A stretch of DNA of 64,000 bases from Prinia subflava (Eukaryota > Chordata > Aves > Passeriformes > Cisticolidae). A program made the translations under genes and the position numbers. The DNA lies in assembly GCF_021018805.1 (NCBI RefSeq), contig NC_086253.1:12526735-12590734 (forward strand), written 5' to 3'. Positions 36,300-48,290 of this stretch are shown here, piece after piece. The notes below the pieces were generated by a model. That model ran no database searches. It saw nothing but the letters and a program-made list of their open reading frames with translations, and had not been told where the DNA came from. Within the stretch, counting starts at the first letter, position 1. Every line of letters starts with the position of its first letter.

Positions 36300-36470
36300 T
36301 AAAAGATAAATTCTCTGATTCTGAGTCATTGGATTTAAATAATAGCGATTGGGCTTGATAGGTAATGGCCGGGAATCCCGGCTAAAACTACTGAGTAAAT
36401 GTAATTAAATACAATCGAGTGCAGTCAGCCAGGCAGAGCCAGAGACCATAAAAGGCTCATTCAGACAGCA
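36300..36470. promoter_or_regulatory. Candidate conserved element with GC palindrome
   Basis: Contains GCCGGGA-A-TCCCGGC (36368-36382), 7-bp arms around one base, within AT-rich sequence carrying TGAGTCA-like (36322-36328), TAATTAAAT and ATAAAAGG strings. A CpG-containing palindrome embedded in AT-rich DNA is unusual in this desert and suggests retention by selection, but no alignment was available. Confidence 0.35.
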
Positions 36471-38891
36471 ATGAAAACAAACAACGTCAGCAACAAAAAC
36501 AAAACCAGTGTTTGGTTTGCTAATAAGAGCATGATCTGAGGCCTGATCTACACTCAATTTTTGCACCCAGCACTTGGACCAAATCAATAATTTGTAAAAA
36601 GCCAGCAGCAAACAAATAAACAAACAAAAAGACAAATTAAATTGCTATAATCCCTTAATCTGGATGCAGTTATGTTATCATAAAAACATTTTCTTTTTAA
36701 AATAATTAAGCTTAATTTTAAGCTTAATAGTTAATCTTCAATTCAGTGAAGTATGAACAAATAGTCTATGACCATGTTTGTGCTAATATGAGTGTCTCAA
36801 TGTAAAACGATCATGTTGATTTGACAATCCTTTACTAATTTAGCTGCATTTTGACAAGAGCTCAACACAGATATTGCTTCAAAATCAACTCGCAAAGGCT
36901 GGGAATCTGCAGCATTACACCAATTTGACTTCTAAGCATAAAGGAAATATATGTGAAACAAATGTATGAATGAGTTAGCATGCTTAAAAATTTGGATGTA
37001 ACAATCCAAAACTATTTTGGGGGCAAATCTGTAGTCACTTTCTTGGTGAAAGGTGGTGAAAAAGCTGAACAAGTGGGTTCAGGATTTACACTGTTTTAAT
37101 TGGAAGCTGTCAAGTTTTAGTATTTTGTAGTCAACTATTTAGCTTGTAAAACCTGTCATGCAAATAAGGAAGTAATGCAATAAAGCAAATGAGAAACAGA
37201 AATTTCATAAAAGAAAACTTACCCTTTGAAACTAAGAGCAAGATTATTGCTGCCATTTCAAAAACTACAGAACAAGGCCTCTTTCAGAAAAAACAATCAT
37301 ATTTTCATATTTTTACTAGCTTTATATCTGCGTGGCTCCCTTTCTTCATGTCAGTGAGAAAAGTGCAATCTTTTGGATCTGGATGTACAGAAAAAAAAAC
37401 CCTTTTATTTTGCATAGTTTGTGTATGAATATAACAGATGTGCCTGTGGAAAGGCTTTAGAGTTTTCTGATTTGAAGTTTTGTTTCAAGACAACATTCCC
37501 CAGTAAGTGATATCTGGTAATACTTGCTGCATGCTGACATGAAAACCTGTGCATTCAAGCTCTCTGCTATAATTAATATCAGCAATTAGCCCACCAACAA
37601 CATTAGAAACTGAATGCACCAGAAGTTAATTTCTTTTGCTAGAGAGTATGAGAAAGAAAATACTTCACTGAATAAGTAAGTGGGCTTTAGAGGCGTGTGT
37701 CCATCAGCACTGAGAAGCTGGCAGTGATCACACAGGTTATCCAAGGTTCCTGAACTCACAAAGCTGGAAACACACATGACTGTCTGCCAGCACCCTGCTC
37801 TCACTCTTGTGGCAGTCAAACAAACTCAGCTCTGCTCAGCTCCCCTCCCTCAGTGGCAGCTGTGAATAACACAAGAGTCTTCCATGCATTGAAGCTGTGG
37901 GCTCGTTCCCTACAGACCTACAGCCCCTTCATCTCTGTGCACAAAGCACCCCAGTGAGCCAGACTTCTCTAACACTGCTACATCAGAACTTTTGGGAAGT
38001 GGTTTTGAGCTAGGTAAGTTCTTTCTTACCCAGTGAATCAGCTGGAAAAGACCACCCTGCCCACGCTAAAGTCATTTTCTTCTCCAAGGAAAATTCTAAT
38101 CCACAGTTATATTTCTCCTACAGGAAATATTCCTTTTAAATCCCCTTAACTTACATATTAATAGTTCATATGATTCAAGTTAATTGTTAAGCAATAAAGT
38201 TGCTAAACACATTTTTTTAAATCACTATATAACTCCATAGACATATGCATTGGACTATATGTACACCATATATGGTTTCACAGTAATTTAGTTCTACACA
38301 AATGCATTCACAAGCATGGAAGTCTAAAAATATCCTTTCAAGCACATTATATTGCTAACATTACATATCTTATCACTTGTAATCACATTCAAAATCTCCA
38401 TTTGAGCTCTGAAGTATGTTGGGCAAGGGAAAACTCACCTGTAGTTAGACCTATAGAACTGAGGCTGATAATTTGTGATTAGTTAATGGAAATGTGTTGA
38501 CAAATGAATTACAGTTGCAAGTTTAAGCATGTATGTTGCAAGCAATTATGAACTGGAAAGGAAAGGAGACAATGAATTGAATAAATGGGTTTGGTGATGC
38601 ATAATGGCTAATACCCACTCAAGTAATCTCGATTTACAGTTTGGATTATAGGCAGAGATGTTAAAATTCGCATAACATGATACACTGGAAAGTGTATCTT
38701 TCTAAATTTTTTTTCTAACTTTTCTTTTAAAATTTTTCTAACTTTTAGAAAAGTTTCTGATTTTTTGAAAAAACAAAAAAAATGAGACTTTTAATATCTC
38801 TTTGAAATCCACTTATGTGGTATTAACCTTAGAATATGAATTTAGCGTTATTTTGTTATCTCATATTTGTATTTTTATATACAAATGCTAC

Positions 38892-38967
38892 AACCCTCTT
38901 CTTTATGACTATAAGATGCTATAATAAAATAGCATATAACTAGCATCTCATAGTCATAAAGAGGGTT
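38892..38967. repeat. Imperfect inverted repeat / hairpin (arms about 28 bp)
   Basis: The left arm 38892-38920 pairs with the right arm 38941-38967: AACCCTC-TTC-TTTATGACTATAAGATGCT against the complement of AGCATCTCATAGTCATAAAGAGGGTT. A 3-base bulge and one G/A difference are the only flaws. The 20-bp spacer allows a competing small hairpin ATGCTAT (38916-38922) / ATAGCAT (38929-38935) with loop AATAAA. Size and shape would suit a microRNA-like precursor or a tiny inverted-repeat element. No terminal target-site duplication is obvious. Confidence 0.8.
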
Positions 38968-39239
38968 TTGATGCTCAACTCTGTACATGTAACAACCAAA
39001 TAATCCATGTCTGAAAGATTTCCCAAGAGATAAAGCCCTAAGAAAAGAATCGTAGCCAAGATTTTCAGAATTTTTTCTGTGTGTGTGTGTGAGCTAAATT
39101 TGAGAACCTTAAAGGTATCTGGTTATCAGAGGATTTTTAACTTCCCATGTTCTAAAAATATTGTAAGTTAGACACCCAGAAACAAGGGCAGCCACAATCA
39201 GTCGTTATCTTTAAACCCACAGCTATGGTTTCTCTCTCA

Positions 39240-39545
39240 GCTCACGTCACCCTTGCATGGGGTCACTGCTGGAAAAGGGAGTCCTAACCTCCCAGTCGCC
39301 TCTGGTTGTGCACTCTCGCTGCATGAAATCTGCTGGCACTCGTGCTGGTGAGCAAGCCAATCTGATGGAAACATAAGCCTCGAGAAAAGGCAAGGCGATC
39401 TGCTTGGCTGGGCAGCCACACAAGTGGTAATGACAGCACAGGGGCACAGGCTGCCAGGGCGGGCCGCAGGCAGGACGGCTCTGTCAGCACCAGCCCAGCC
39501 TCATCACCCCGAGGGGCAATGGAACTGCACCCCGTAAGCAATCTG
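39240..39545. promoter_or_regulatory. CpG-richer patch in AT-rich desert
   Basis: About 300 bp with many CpGs (CACGTCACC, CAGTCGCC, CTCTCGCTG, GGGCGGGCCGC, CCCCGAGG, CCCCGTAAG) amid a CpG-poor region. It includes a CRE-like CACGTCAC near its left end and an Sp1-like GGGCGGG. It could be a distal enhancer or a promoter of an unannotated non-coding RNA. Three overlapping minus-strand frames cross it without a recognisable domain. Confidence 0.4.
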
Positions 39546-40954
39546 CTGCTGCTTGGCCAAGAGCAGCCAAAGAAACAGAAACAGTGCAGCAAATATTAGC
39601 CTTTAACAAAACAGATACTTTAGAGGGTTAGAGTGAGGGCAAAAGTGAAAAAAGAAACTATGTCTTTGCTTTAATCTTTTGGTTTGCATATTGAGATTTA
39701 CAGTGACTATGAATTTAAAATAGCATCTCCAAGGTCTTTTTTCAAATCAGTAGCTCTAAGTGTTTCACTGATACCTACAAAATTCCATCAATCTTTCCAT
39801 GAGGCAGTAAAACATGCCAGGAGCCAGTCACCTGTTAGTGGAAGGCAAGTACATTTTGAGGAAAATGCAGCAGGGGCAGTAAAATCTAGCACCACTATAA
39901 ATAATGGAAACCACAGGAAGAAACGAAGGTACTTAAACAGCTACTGGAGATGAAATTTAGCCAAGACATGATGGCCTACAATCCTTTTCCCAGTCTCAGT
40001 CCTGTTAAAAAGAGCCATGAAACTGGTAATGACAAAAAGGAATGGGAGACTCCTTTTGTCTCATCTGAGATGTATCTCTGGAGTAACAAACTTGCTTTTA
40101 AAATGGTTTGCTTTGTATTTATTCCCTTTGAGCCAGCATAAACTTTACCCATTGTTTTAACTGGACCAGATCCTTAGTGTGTTACTGAATAAATTACCAA
40201 ACCCACTTCCTACTTTTCTTGGAAATGTCTCCATACCCCATATTCATTCAGTTCAGCTCTTCCCTGAGCTGCAACTCTGTCCAATCTTACAAACTACAAG
40301 GACAGGAAAGAACTGTAATTCTGGAACTCTGCAACACATTTTGAACATTTATTTTAACACATGCTTTATGGCACTAGGATTTTGAGCAGATAAATTCTAT
40401 AGCAAAAGTCACAGACAGAAAACCAAATGTGGCTTTTGCAAAGTATTTTCTTATTTTTTTTAAAAAACACACTATATGATCACTGTTATGTTAAAATGCA
40501 GACTGATTCAGCAGTGGGCTGTATTGCCTTCCCTCCCATTGACTTCAAAATGAATAAGCTCAGCCTGGGTATTTGAGAATTCATTGCTGTGAAGACATAT
40601 TCTGGCAGGTCAACACAAGCATTATTCATAGGCCTCAATTCAGTCTGTCATCTGAAATGAAAGGGAGCCTTTCTTTAAAAAGCTAAAATCCATCTTTAAT
40701 TTGTTGTTCTAGTAACTGTATCAAAAACTGTTATAAAACAAATATTAAAAATGAGAGCAAGCTGATGAGCAATTGAAACACAGTAAAATAGATCTGGAAG
40801 TGCTGCAGAGCCACCAAATCCTTGCTCAAGCTATTGCAGACAACATGTTTATATAACCTTTTCCATGAATATATCAAGATCTCTCTTAAAAGCAGCTCGT
40901 TTTATTTCATTTACTGCTATTGTACAGTTATTTGTAGTTCTTCCAGTTTGAGTT

Positions 40955-41050
40955 ACAGATTTATAGATTATATGCCAGAGTGGACCACTGTGATCATCAA
41001 ATTTGACCTCCATAATCTGCAGGATTGCCCTGAATTCATTTGAGAAGCCA
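40955..41050 (-). mobile_element. Ancient CR1-type LINE tail (turtle/crocodile-like)
   Basis: 'TTTATAGATTATATGCCAGA' is followed by 'GTGGACCACTGTGATCATCA' and 'AATTTGACCTCC'. This matches the 3' tail, read antisense, of a CR1 group abundant in turtles and crocodilians ('CATAGATTCCAAGGCCAGAA', 'GGGACCATTGTGATCATCTA', 'GTCTGACCTCC'). It is older and more diverged than the three avian-type CR1 copies in the window. Confidence 0.65.
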
Positions 41051-44000
41051 GTGATTTTACAAGCAGGAGTTTATTAGGGAAAGGGCACAAGAGCCATGGT
41101 ATCAGTGTTGACTGATGGGATTAATCAGCTCATGTTAACACACTGATTATCATATAGTAAAGGGAAATGTTTCAAAAGAATACTCCAGTCTGAAACATAA
41201 AGCAAAATCATTTGGACTTCCAGAGAGGTCATGGTTGAAATATCACAAAACTCTCTTGACTCAAAGCAGATGTTTATTAAGATTAATTTAGTGTGAAAAA
41301 TGAACCAGAATGCATATAAAAGACAATGCCTCCTCAATTATGTAATAGGACACCTCCTCATTATATTGTGTTCACTGAAGATGATGGTATTTTCCTAGGG
41401 GATGTATAACTACAGTTTGCCAAAGTCCCTCTCCCTCATTTTAGATTAAATATCAGACTGCAGAGCATGAAGCCAAGTGAACGGAAACAAGAGAACTCAA
41501 ATAAACATAATTTAAATGAAAAAGAAAAGGCCTCTTAAGCATGTTTTCTGAATAAATGTGTTCAAAATAGAAAGTTACAATGATGCCAGGATACAAATAC
41601 AGAGGAAAATCACCAGAATTTAATATAAGCAAAAATGCCTCTTTCCTACATTTGTAAATGTATTGCAATGAAATGCAATCTCTAAGTGTAAATATTCACA
41701 GAACTGAAACAACTTCTCTTTCTTGCCACCTTTTCTCTTTTTTTCCTGTCTCTTTCTGTGAGCTCCCTCCAGTGTTCTCAAGGAAGTATTGAATCATTTC
41801 ATTTTGTTATATTACATTTTTATCACAGGAATCATCACGATAAGAAAGATTATATTAATCTAATCTCCCAGGATGCCCAGTCTGGGCTAAAGGTGTGATT
41901 TAAACCTGGTTGTGAAAACAGGCACTGGAAGAATAAGAATATTGAATATAAGAATTATGCCCCTCACCCACCACGGATGTCCCTTAGAAGGAATGGCACA
42001 TGTGTCAAAAGGGCTGCTGGCTGTAGAGGTGACTAGAAAACGAGCTGAGACTAGGTACCAACCTTGGGATTATTTAGAGTAAAGGAGCATCAATTATTTC
42101 GTTATTTTCCTCCAGGAATTAACAAGAAAGGTTTCTGCTCTAAACTGCAGGTTCATCAGTTGGAAAAGACAAAATGACCAGGAAAACCAGGTCACTGACT
42201 CTCAGCCATCAACATGAAAAAAACAGGGTTGGCTCTAAGACCCTGTCAGGTAAGGTACATTCCATATTGCAATAATAATGCCTTTGTACAAGTCTAAGCT
42301 GAAAAGGGATATGATTACACTTTGGCAGAAACCAACCAGGGCACTGAATCCAGTACGCTGTGGACATGCCAGTCTGCTTGGAGCCAGCTCAGAGATCTCT
42401 GTACAGAGCTGCTATGCAGGCTACAAACCTGCCAAAAGGGCTCTAACACCTATTTACATCTAGTCCAACTCCTGCTTCTACCAAGATAAACAAAAATAGA
42501 GTCAAACGCTTTATTTCTATGCCTCTTCCACTGGCTTTGTGGAGTTACTAAACAAATGAGGATAAAATTATTCTCTGTAATGTTACTCTGCCTGGTTTAT
42601 TTCTGCTGGTTTGTGTTTTAGTGGTTGTTCACTGACAGAACAAACCAGTCTGAGCTGGGGCTGTTGCAGTACCTTCCTACCCTTTCTTCCACAAGCTACT
42701 TGTCCCACCCCTTCCCTTGTACCCACAGCAGTGCTTTGGGCAACTGAGCCATGAAAAGAGTCAGGGAGTTTAGTTGTAATAAAACCAGGCAAATATTGGG
42801 AGAACATACAGAAGCTTAAAGTCATACGTAACAGAACTAAAGATGATTTTTAGTACTGCAATGTCAATTAATTTGGTGTCTTTGCTGGTGCTTTAGTTAC
42901 TGTAAAGGTGACTGTGACAAGCCACTCTCCTGCTAATCTGCATGATATCCAGCAGATAGTGAGCCATTGCCCAACCTCAGAAATGTCCAAATGGAACTCT
43001 GGATTTACTCCAGTCCTTTGTGGGTTTGGCAAAGACCTTGTAGGATTTCTGGTGACGTATGCTGGGCCTGACTCAAATCCCAGTAATGGAAATTTCTTTG
43101 ATTTGGCTTATTGTTATTTCTGACCCTGTAAATGTGGGGAGCACTCGGGCATTAAGAAAGACATTGTTTCCCTGACATATCAGTTGGTCACTGCTGTTTA
43201 CATCAATTGAAACAGAATTAAAATTCCAATTCGATTTTTCCTCTTTTACTTTCAAAGCACTTAACATCAATTCAATGCCCATCCAACCATCATGTTGGAT
43301 GATTTGTTATGTACACAGCAGGGTTTGAGTTTCTTATGAGAAAATTGAAAAAAAAAAGATCCAGATTTCACAACTCCCTTTCTCTTATCATTGTCTGTAA
43401 CTAACTTCGGAAAAGCTCTTTCCATTTTCTCCCCTCTTCTCCTCTACACTAATTCTTTATATAAGTTCTTTGTACATTTAAATTTTTCTACCCTTTTTGT
43501 ATTTTTGTTTTACCCATCCTCTTGTAAGGGCTGCTCTACCATCGCTTTTGCACGTTGCTAACATGGAATCAGTGGAAGATCAATTCTGAATACAGTTCTT
43601 TTTTAATACAAAATGTTAGTATGTCTGTGTTCCATGACTGAAGTGCCTCTTAATGTTTCATAACAGATTTTTAAAATCAATTTTTATTAAGAGGCTGGAA
43701 CTTTAAAGAGTTTGCTTTCACTCTGAAACCCATGACTCTGGAGAATAATTTTCCAGTAATAATTTTCTCTAAAAATGTCTACTGTTAGACAACATATATA
43801 CAGACATGTTTTAAGGCAAAAATATATTTTACACACAGGGCTTCTGGTTTTTTAGTATTATTGGTATAAATGTTGTTGTGATGGTCTAGTTCCAAGAGGA
43901 ATGACAGAATCTTGATATTCCTGCCAATTGAACTGGTTTCTAGCAGTCAATATTTGTGGCCACAGACAATGCAAGTTGCAGTTCATATACATCCTTTTCA

Positions 44001-45394
44001 CAAAACTTTGTTTCAATGAAGTGATCATACTTCCCTTGTACATGTTGTCTTCCAGCCCCACTTTTAAACACTAAAGAAGATTTCTCTCACATCCACGAAC
44101 TGTAAGCCAGTAAGTATTCACACTTTTGGCTTAAAAGTTCAAACTGTCATCAAATGGAGTTTCTCTCTTTTTGAATTGTCTTGGTCACAAATGTGCACTG
44201 TGAGCAAATTGCCTTCCTCTTGATATTCTCTTCAGTTTGCAACACTGTCATCATGCCAAGAAAGTTACTGGGTTTATGCAAAAAAAGAAAAAAAAAAAGT
44301 AGAAAATGGACCACATGTAGTCTTCTACTGTCTGTGCCAAATTAGGACCTTTGTAACATCGGGAGGAAGCTCAGGAGCTTTATCCCTTTTGTTTGTCTTT
44401 CACCCCAAAGGAAATTACAATTTGAGGAGTTACCTGTCTCTGAGACAACCCCACCAACCCCTCTTTAATGAGCACATTAATTGATAATCACAGGGAAACA
44501 TGAACTCCTTTTCACTAGTAGATTTTCCTAAGACTGCCTGTTAAGCAGGTAAGTATACCAGGACCTGATGATCAGCTTGCTGTCCTCACACTGCACACAA
44601 AAATGTTGTAGTTTGCAGTGTCTTCATTTCTTCTCTTGCAGACATGCTCCTGCTGGGGCACAACAGAGTGCACAGTGCATGTGGTCTCACCAATTTACCT
44701 GCATTGCTTGTGGTGGGACTGTAGTGCTTTGTGAATGTTTTTGGAATTTTATTCCAGCCTTAAAATCTTAAATTTCAAGGTGAGTGTTTTTAGCAATTAC
44801 AGGAAGCTCCAGCATGTACTGTTGAAACCTATCTACTCCAAAGTAAGCTCCAAGCTTTTAAAAGAAGGTGGCTGTGGAAGTGCAAATGACTGCTGAGGAG
44901 ATGCAGTTACTGTATACAGGAAGCTCGGATCAAGTTCAAATGAAAGCTCTGGGCACCAGTTCTTAGCAATTGATTTTAAAGCAGTTGTAATCTTCAAAGC
45001 TATCTATCTCTACAGCAGAGGCCCTGGGTATTATATAGCTAATGAGTTAGACCATTTGAGCAACCTTCTTTCACATTAAAAAGGTACTTTAACTTTTTCT
45101 TTTGCCAGATTAGCTGTTCAGTTTGTTTCTCACAGATGAGATCAGCTATATGGAATTTTAATACTCAATTTCTTCTAAAACGTGCCTCTGTTTATTTCCT
45201 TGGGCTGGAATGGAAGTTTTAAGACTGTTGAGGTTCAAAATTGGTTGTGTAATATTACTATTTCTGTTTCGGGGTGTTTTTCAGTAACTATTGGTCACAT
45301 GCATAAAACAGAAATAAATAAGTAAAAGTAGAAATAAAGACATGATCTTGTTCCCAAAGAATTTCCAGCTAAGATCTCCCAATCTAGTAAAAGA

Positions 45395-45495
45395 GTTATG
45401 TGCTTAACTGTGTGTGCCTTGTGTGAGGTTCCATTGACCTCAGTGGGAGTATTCAAAGTAGTTTAATATGTGTATAAATCTTTGCAAAATTAGGA
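45395..45495. repeat. Ancient amniote repeat with partial self-complementarity
   Basis: 'TTATGTGCTTAACTGTGTGT' followed by 'GTTCCATTGACCTCAGTGGG' and 'TCTTTGCAAAATTAGGAG' parallels an abundant sauropsid repeat with the core 'GTGCTTAA' ... 'CCCATTGACTTCAATGGGAC' ... 'TTTGCAGGATCGGG'. The parent element's class is not known to me. Confidence 0.6.
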
Positions 45496-47114
45496 GGTAA
45501 ACTATAGTATGTCTGTTAAATTTTACTCTGCTTTAATGAACTCTAGATTCCTTTTTTTGGTCAAAATATGTATAGAATATTCCAGCTATTTTAAAGAATC
45601 TAAATCTCATTAGAAAATAATTAAACTATTACTTGACACAGGCACCAACACATTGGCTTTTTTCTAAAAGCAGTAAGCAAAGGTGTTCAAAATTTCAAAA
45701 TAGCTTTCATATTTCTACAGTTTAAATGTGAAAAAAGCAGAACTCTAATAGGAAAAACTCTGTAGATTCTTATCCAATGGTCATTTAAATGAGACCACTT
45801 TAAGGGAGTGTAAATCTTTGCTTCATTAAATATTGGAACAAACTATATAGTTGAGTGTTAATGCTGTCATCTACATTTTAAGGAGTATACTACCATGGGC
45901 CAAGATGTGGCCTTCTTATTTTTACAGACAAAAACTAACCTGTGCAAGTGTCTGTGAAAGAATGTGTATGTGGAATGAGTTATTAGTTATGACAAGGATG
46001 GCAGAACCACGGCACATGGAAATTACCTAAACTGGTAGCATTAATGAACATCTCAGAAGTGTCTTCCAGGAGTTTAAGACTGCGGATGTCAGCATGATCA
46101 AGTCATTCCTGAAAGTTTATTAAATGTGACTGCTCGGGTTTTGGTAATGCAAGGAAAAGGAAATCCATCATGTTAGGAAACATACCTGAAAGGATCTGAT
46201 TTACTATGCGTGTGCTTCACATAGCTTTATTAAACATGTCCTTTGCTGAAGTATCATTATACTGACTTTCTTAATGTTGAAAGAGAAAGCATTTGGCTCA
46301 CGGTTCAATCAAGTACTGCTGGCATTCCTGGAATGACAACTTTAATCTCCTTCATTGCCCACTTATAGAATACCTTAAATATATTTTCATGGTAAATCCA
46401 GCACCGAGGACAGAGACTTAAAACAGTTTATTCCTTTAATTAGAAATATGTAGCCAAACCACAATAAAAACACAATTTAAAGTAGAACGATGATAACAAA
46501 GTATGAATGAATGGTAATTACAATATAACTATGAGGGAACCACTAATATACAGCCAAGGCTGAATTGATGGGAATTGAACTGAAAGCAGAGTAATAATCA
46601 ACATGAGAAGAAAGCCCGATACCCTGTAGTAGATAGGAAAAATAGTTCTGCTTGATTAAGTTTCAGTCCACTGGGATGAGGTAGGATTTGGAAATTGTAC
46701 TCTTTGGAGACTGTGCCAGGGAATGAATGTACTTCTGGTCAGTGAAAGGACAGCTAAAAACTACATGGTGTCTGCTGGATCCCAGAGCACTGGGTGGCAC
46801 ATATGTATGTGTAAGCATATTTATATAAACACCACCACTAGTTATTTGGTAAAAAGCTTTCCTCTCTGTGCCACACAATTTTGCATAGCTAGGCCACTGC
46901 ACAGACCAGGATAATAAAGTTGCCTCGATAGCAAATGTTATTTCACAAAGTTTATCCTGCAATGAGATTATGAACACTGTGATACATCCTGCAGGTACTG
47001 ATGTACTGTGCCAGCGCAGGTGGCAGCAGGTCGGGGGACCCGGGAAGTCAGCTGTCCCTTCAGGAGAGGAAAGCATCGCTGTAACAAGGGGATATGTGGT
47101 CATGGGACACACAC

Positions 47115-47390
47115 GGAATCACAGAAACACAGAATATTCTGTGTTGGAAGGGACCCCCAAGGATCATCGGGTCCAGCTCCTGGTCCTGCACAGGACATCC
47201 CCAAGAGTCACACCTGAGATCAGTGTCCAAACCTTTCTTGAGCTCTGTCAGGTTTGGTGCAGTGATCCCTTCCCTGCGGAGCCTGTGCCAGTGCCCAAGC
47301 ACTCTGTGGGTGAAGAGCCTTTTTCTAATGTCCCACCTAAACCTCCCTGACACAACTTCAGGCCATGTCCTCGGTTCTGATCAGAGCCTG
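47115..47390 (-). mobile_element. CR1 LINE, 3' fragment, antisense, next to the STX18 promoter
   Basis: Reads 'GGAATCACAGAAACACAGAA' (terminal octamer region), 'TGTTGGAAGGGACCC', 'GGATCATCGGGTCCAGCTCC', 'CTGCACAGGACATCCCCAAG', 'TTCTTGAGCTCTGTCAGG', 'CCCTTCCCTGCGGAGCCTG', 'GGGTGAAGAGCCTTTTTCTA', 'CCTAAACCTCCCTGACACAA': the antisense of a typical avian CR1 3' region. It is well preserved and 5'-truncated. Its right end is about 370 bp from the STX18 start codon, so it abuts the CpG island. Frames of 97-143 codons that cross it are artefacts. Confidence 0.95.
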
Positions 47391-47559
47391 ATCGCACATG
47401 AGGGCATTTCGTACGGGAGTCTCACACCAGCGCCTACCCCAGATCGCAGAGGGATCTGGTTAATGTGTATTAATCAACCAGCCTTGCACCAGCACCGCTT
47501 GGCGGCACCTGGCAGGACGCTCTAGGGGGTTCGTTACCCCATACATGTTCTATTCTCTA

Positions 47560-48290
47560 TTTCAGCGTTCACTCAGCGCTGCCCACGCGTGCAGGCCGTG
47601 CCGGGACACGGCCCCGCTCCGCTGCCGTCCCTCCCTCCCCGGCACGGCGCTGCCACCGCGGCCTCCCCGCCCCTCCCGCCCGGAACCGCCCGCGGCCGGA
47701 ACGCGCCGCGCGGGGCCGCGGTGCGCGGGGAAGGGCGCGCGGCGGCACCGGCGCCGCCATGGCGGTGGACATCACCCTGCTCTTCAAGGCCAGCGTGAAG
47801 ACCGTGAAGACCCGCAACAAGGCGCTGGGGGTGGCGGCGGCGGGGGACGGCGCCAGGGACGAGCTGCTCAAGCGGGGCACCGCCCGCTCGAAAAGCGACT
47901 TCACCAGCAGGGCGCGGGAGGTGGTGAGTGCGGCCCCGGGGGGAGGGCGAGGGGCAGCCGGGGCCGGCGGCAGCGGCTCCGCCCGGGCGGGCAGCCCGGC
48001 CCTCACCGCCGCCTCGGAGCGTCCCCGGGGAGAGCGAGCGGGCCCCGGAGCCGCCCGCAGAGAGCCCCGGGGCAGCGCTTTCCCACGCGGGTGTGGGCTG
48101 GGAGCGCGGCTGAGAGCCGGGGCCCGGCGCTGCCGGGGCCGGCTCCGAGCCCGCCTGTCCCCGCGTTCCCCGCTGCTCCCGGGGGCTCTGCGGGCCGCTC
48201 CTGCCGGGGCTGCGCCTGTGTCGGTGCGGATCCGCCGGCCCCGGCCGTGCCTGCGTGCGCACGGCTGTTTCCTCCTGCCGGCTGCCACGT
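47560..48290 (+). promoter_or_regulatory. STX18: STX18 CpG-island promoter and 5' region
   Basis: This is the only strongly GC- and CpG-rich segment in the window. Upstream of the start codon it holds an Sp/KLF-type CCCCGCCCCTCCCGCCC run (47665-47681) and two ETS-type CCGGAA sites (47680-47685 and 47696-47701). No TATA box stands out. This is the pattern of a housekeeping CpG-island promoter, consistent with the ubiquitous role of STX18. The island continues through exon 1 into intron 1 to about 48290. The exact transcription start cannot be fixed from sequence; it probably lies between about 47580 and 47750. Long overlapping frames (up to 296 codons) on both strands are a by-product of high GC and few stops. 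Confidence 0.85.
47759..47923 (+). CDS. STX18: Syntaxin 18, coding exon 1 (partial gene)
   Basis: Encodes the N-terminal 55 residues, beginning MAVDITLLFKASVKTVKTRN and ending DFTSRAREV. This is the highly conserved start of vertebrate syntaxin 18; the human protein, as I recall it, differs at only one of the first 20 positions. STX18 is the Qa-SNARE of the endoplasmic reticulum. With USE1, BNIP1 and SEC22B it mediates fusion of Golgi-derived retrograde vesicles, tethered by the NRZ complex (NBAS, RINT1, ZW10). The visible part is the start of the N-terminal regulatory region; the SNARE motif and C-terminal membrane anchor are in exons outside the window. The start codon sits in a strong Kozak context (GCCGCCATGG). 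The frame runs into a GTGAGT donor at 47924, leaving exon 1 in phase 0. The frame continues open to 48292, but residues after V55 are intronic GC-rich sequence. The middle of the exon (Ala/Gly-rich, about residues 26-32) differs in length from human, a known variable spot as I recall. Confidence 0.97.

Larger units (their letters stand above)
35483..47114. other. Intergenic DNA upstream of STX18, regulatory-looking then plain
   Basis: No coding exon recognised. 35530-36950 has regulatory-looking composition. 38892-38967 is a hairpin. 39240-39545 is CpG-richer. 40955-41050 and 45395-45495 are ancient repeats. The remainder is ordinary AT-rich DNA with chance frames up to 149 codons (46663-47112, minus), which overlap frames on the other strand and the CR1 edge. 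Confidence 0.6.

Noticed and set aside
38700..38770. Direct repeat of TTTTCTAACTTTT within a T/A-rich stretch
   Set aside because: Low-complexity duplication of a kind common in AT-rich DNA.
39077..39091. Short TG dinucleotide run
   Set aside because: About seven units; an ordinary microsatellite.
46663..47112. 149-codon minus-strand frame just upstream of the CR1
   Set aside because: No recognisable domain, overlapped by opposite-strand frames, low-complexity codon use; treated as chance.
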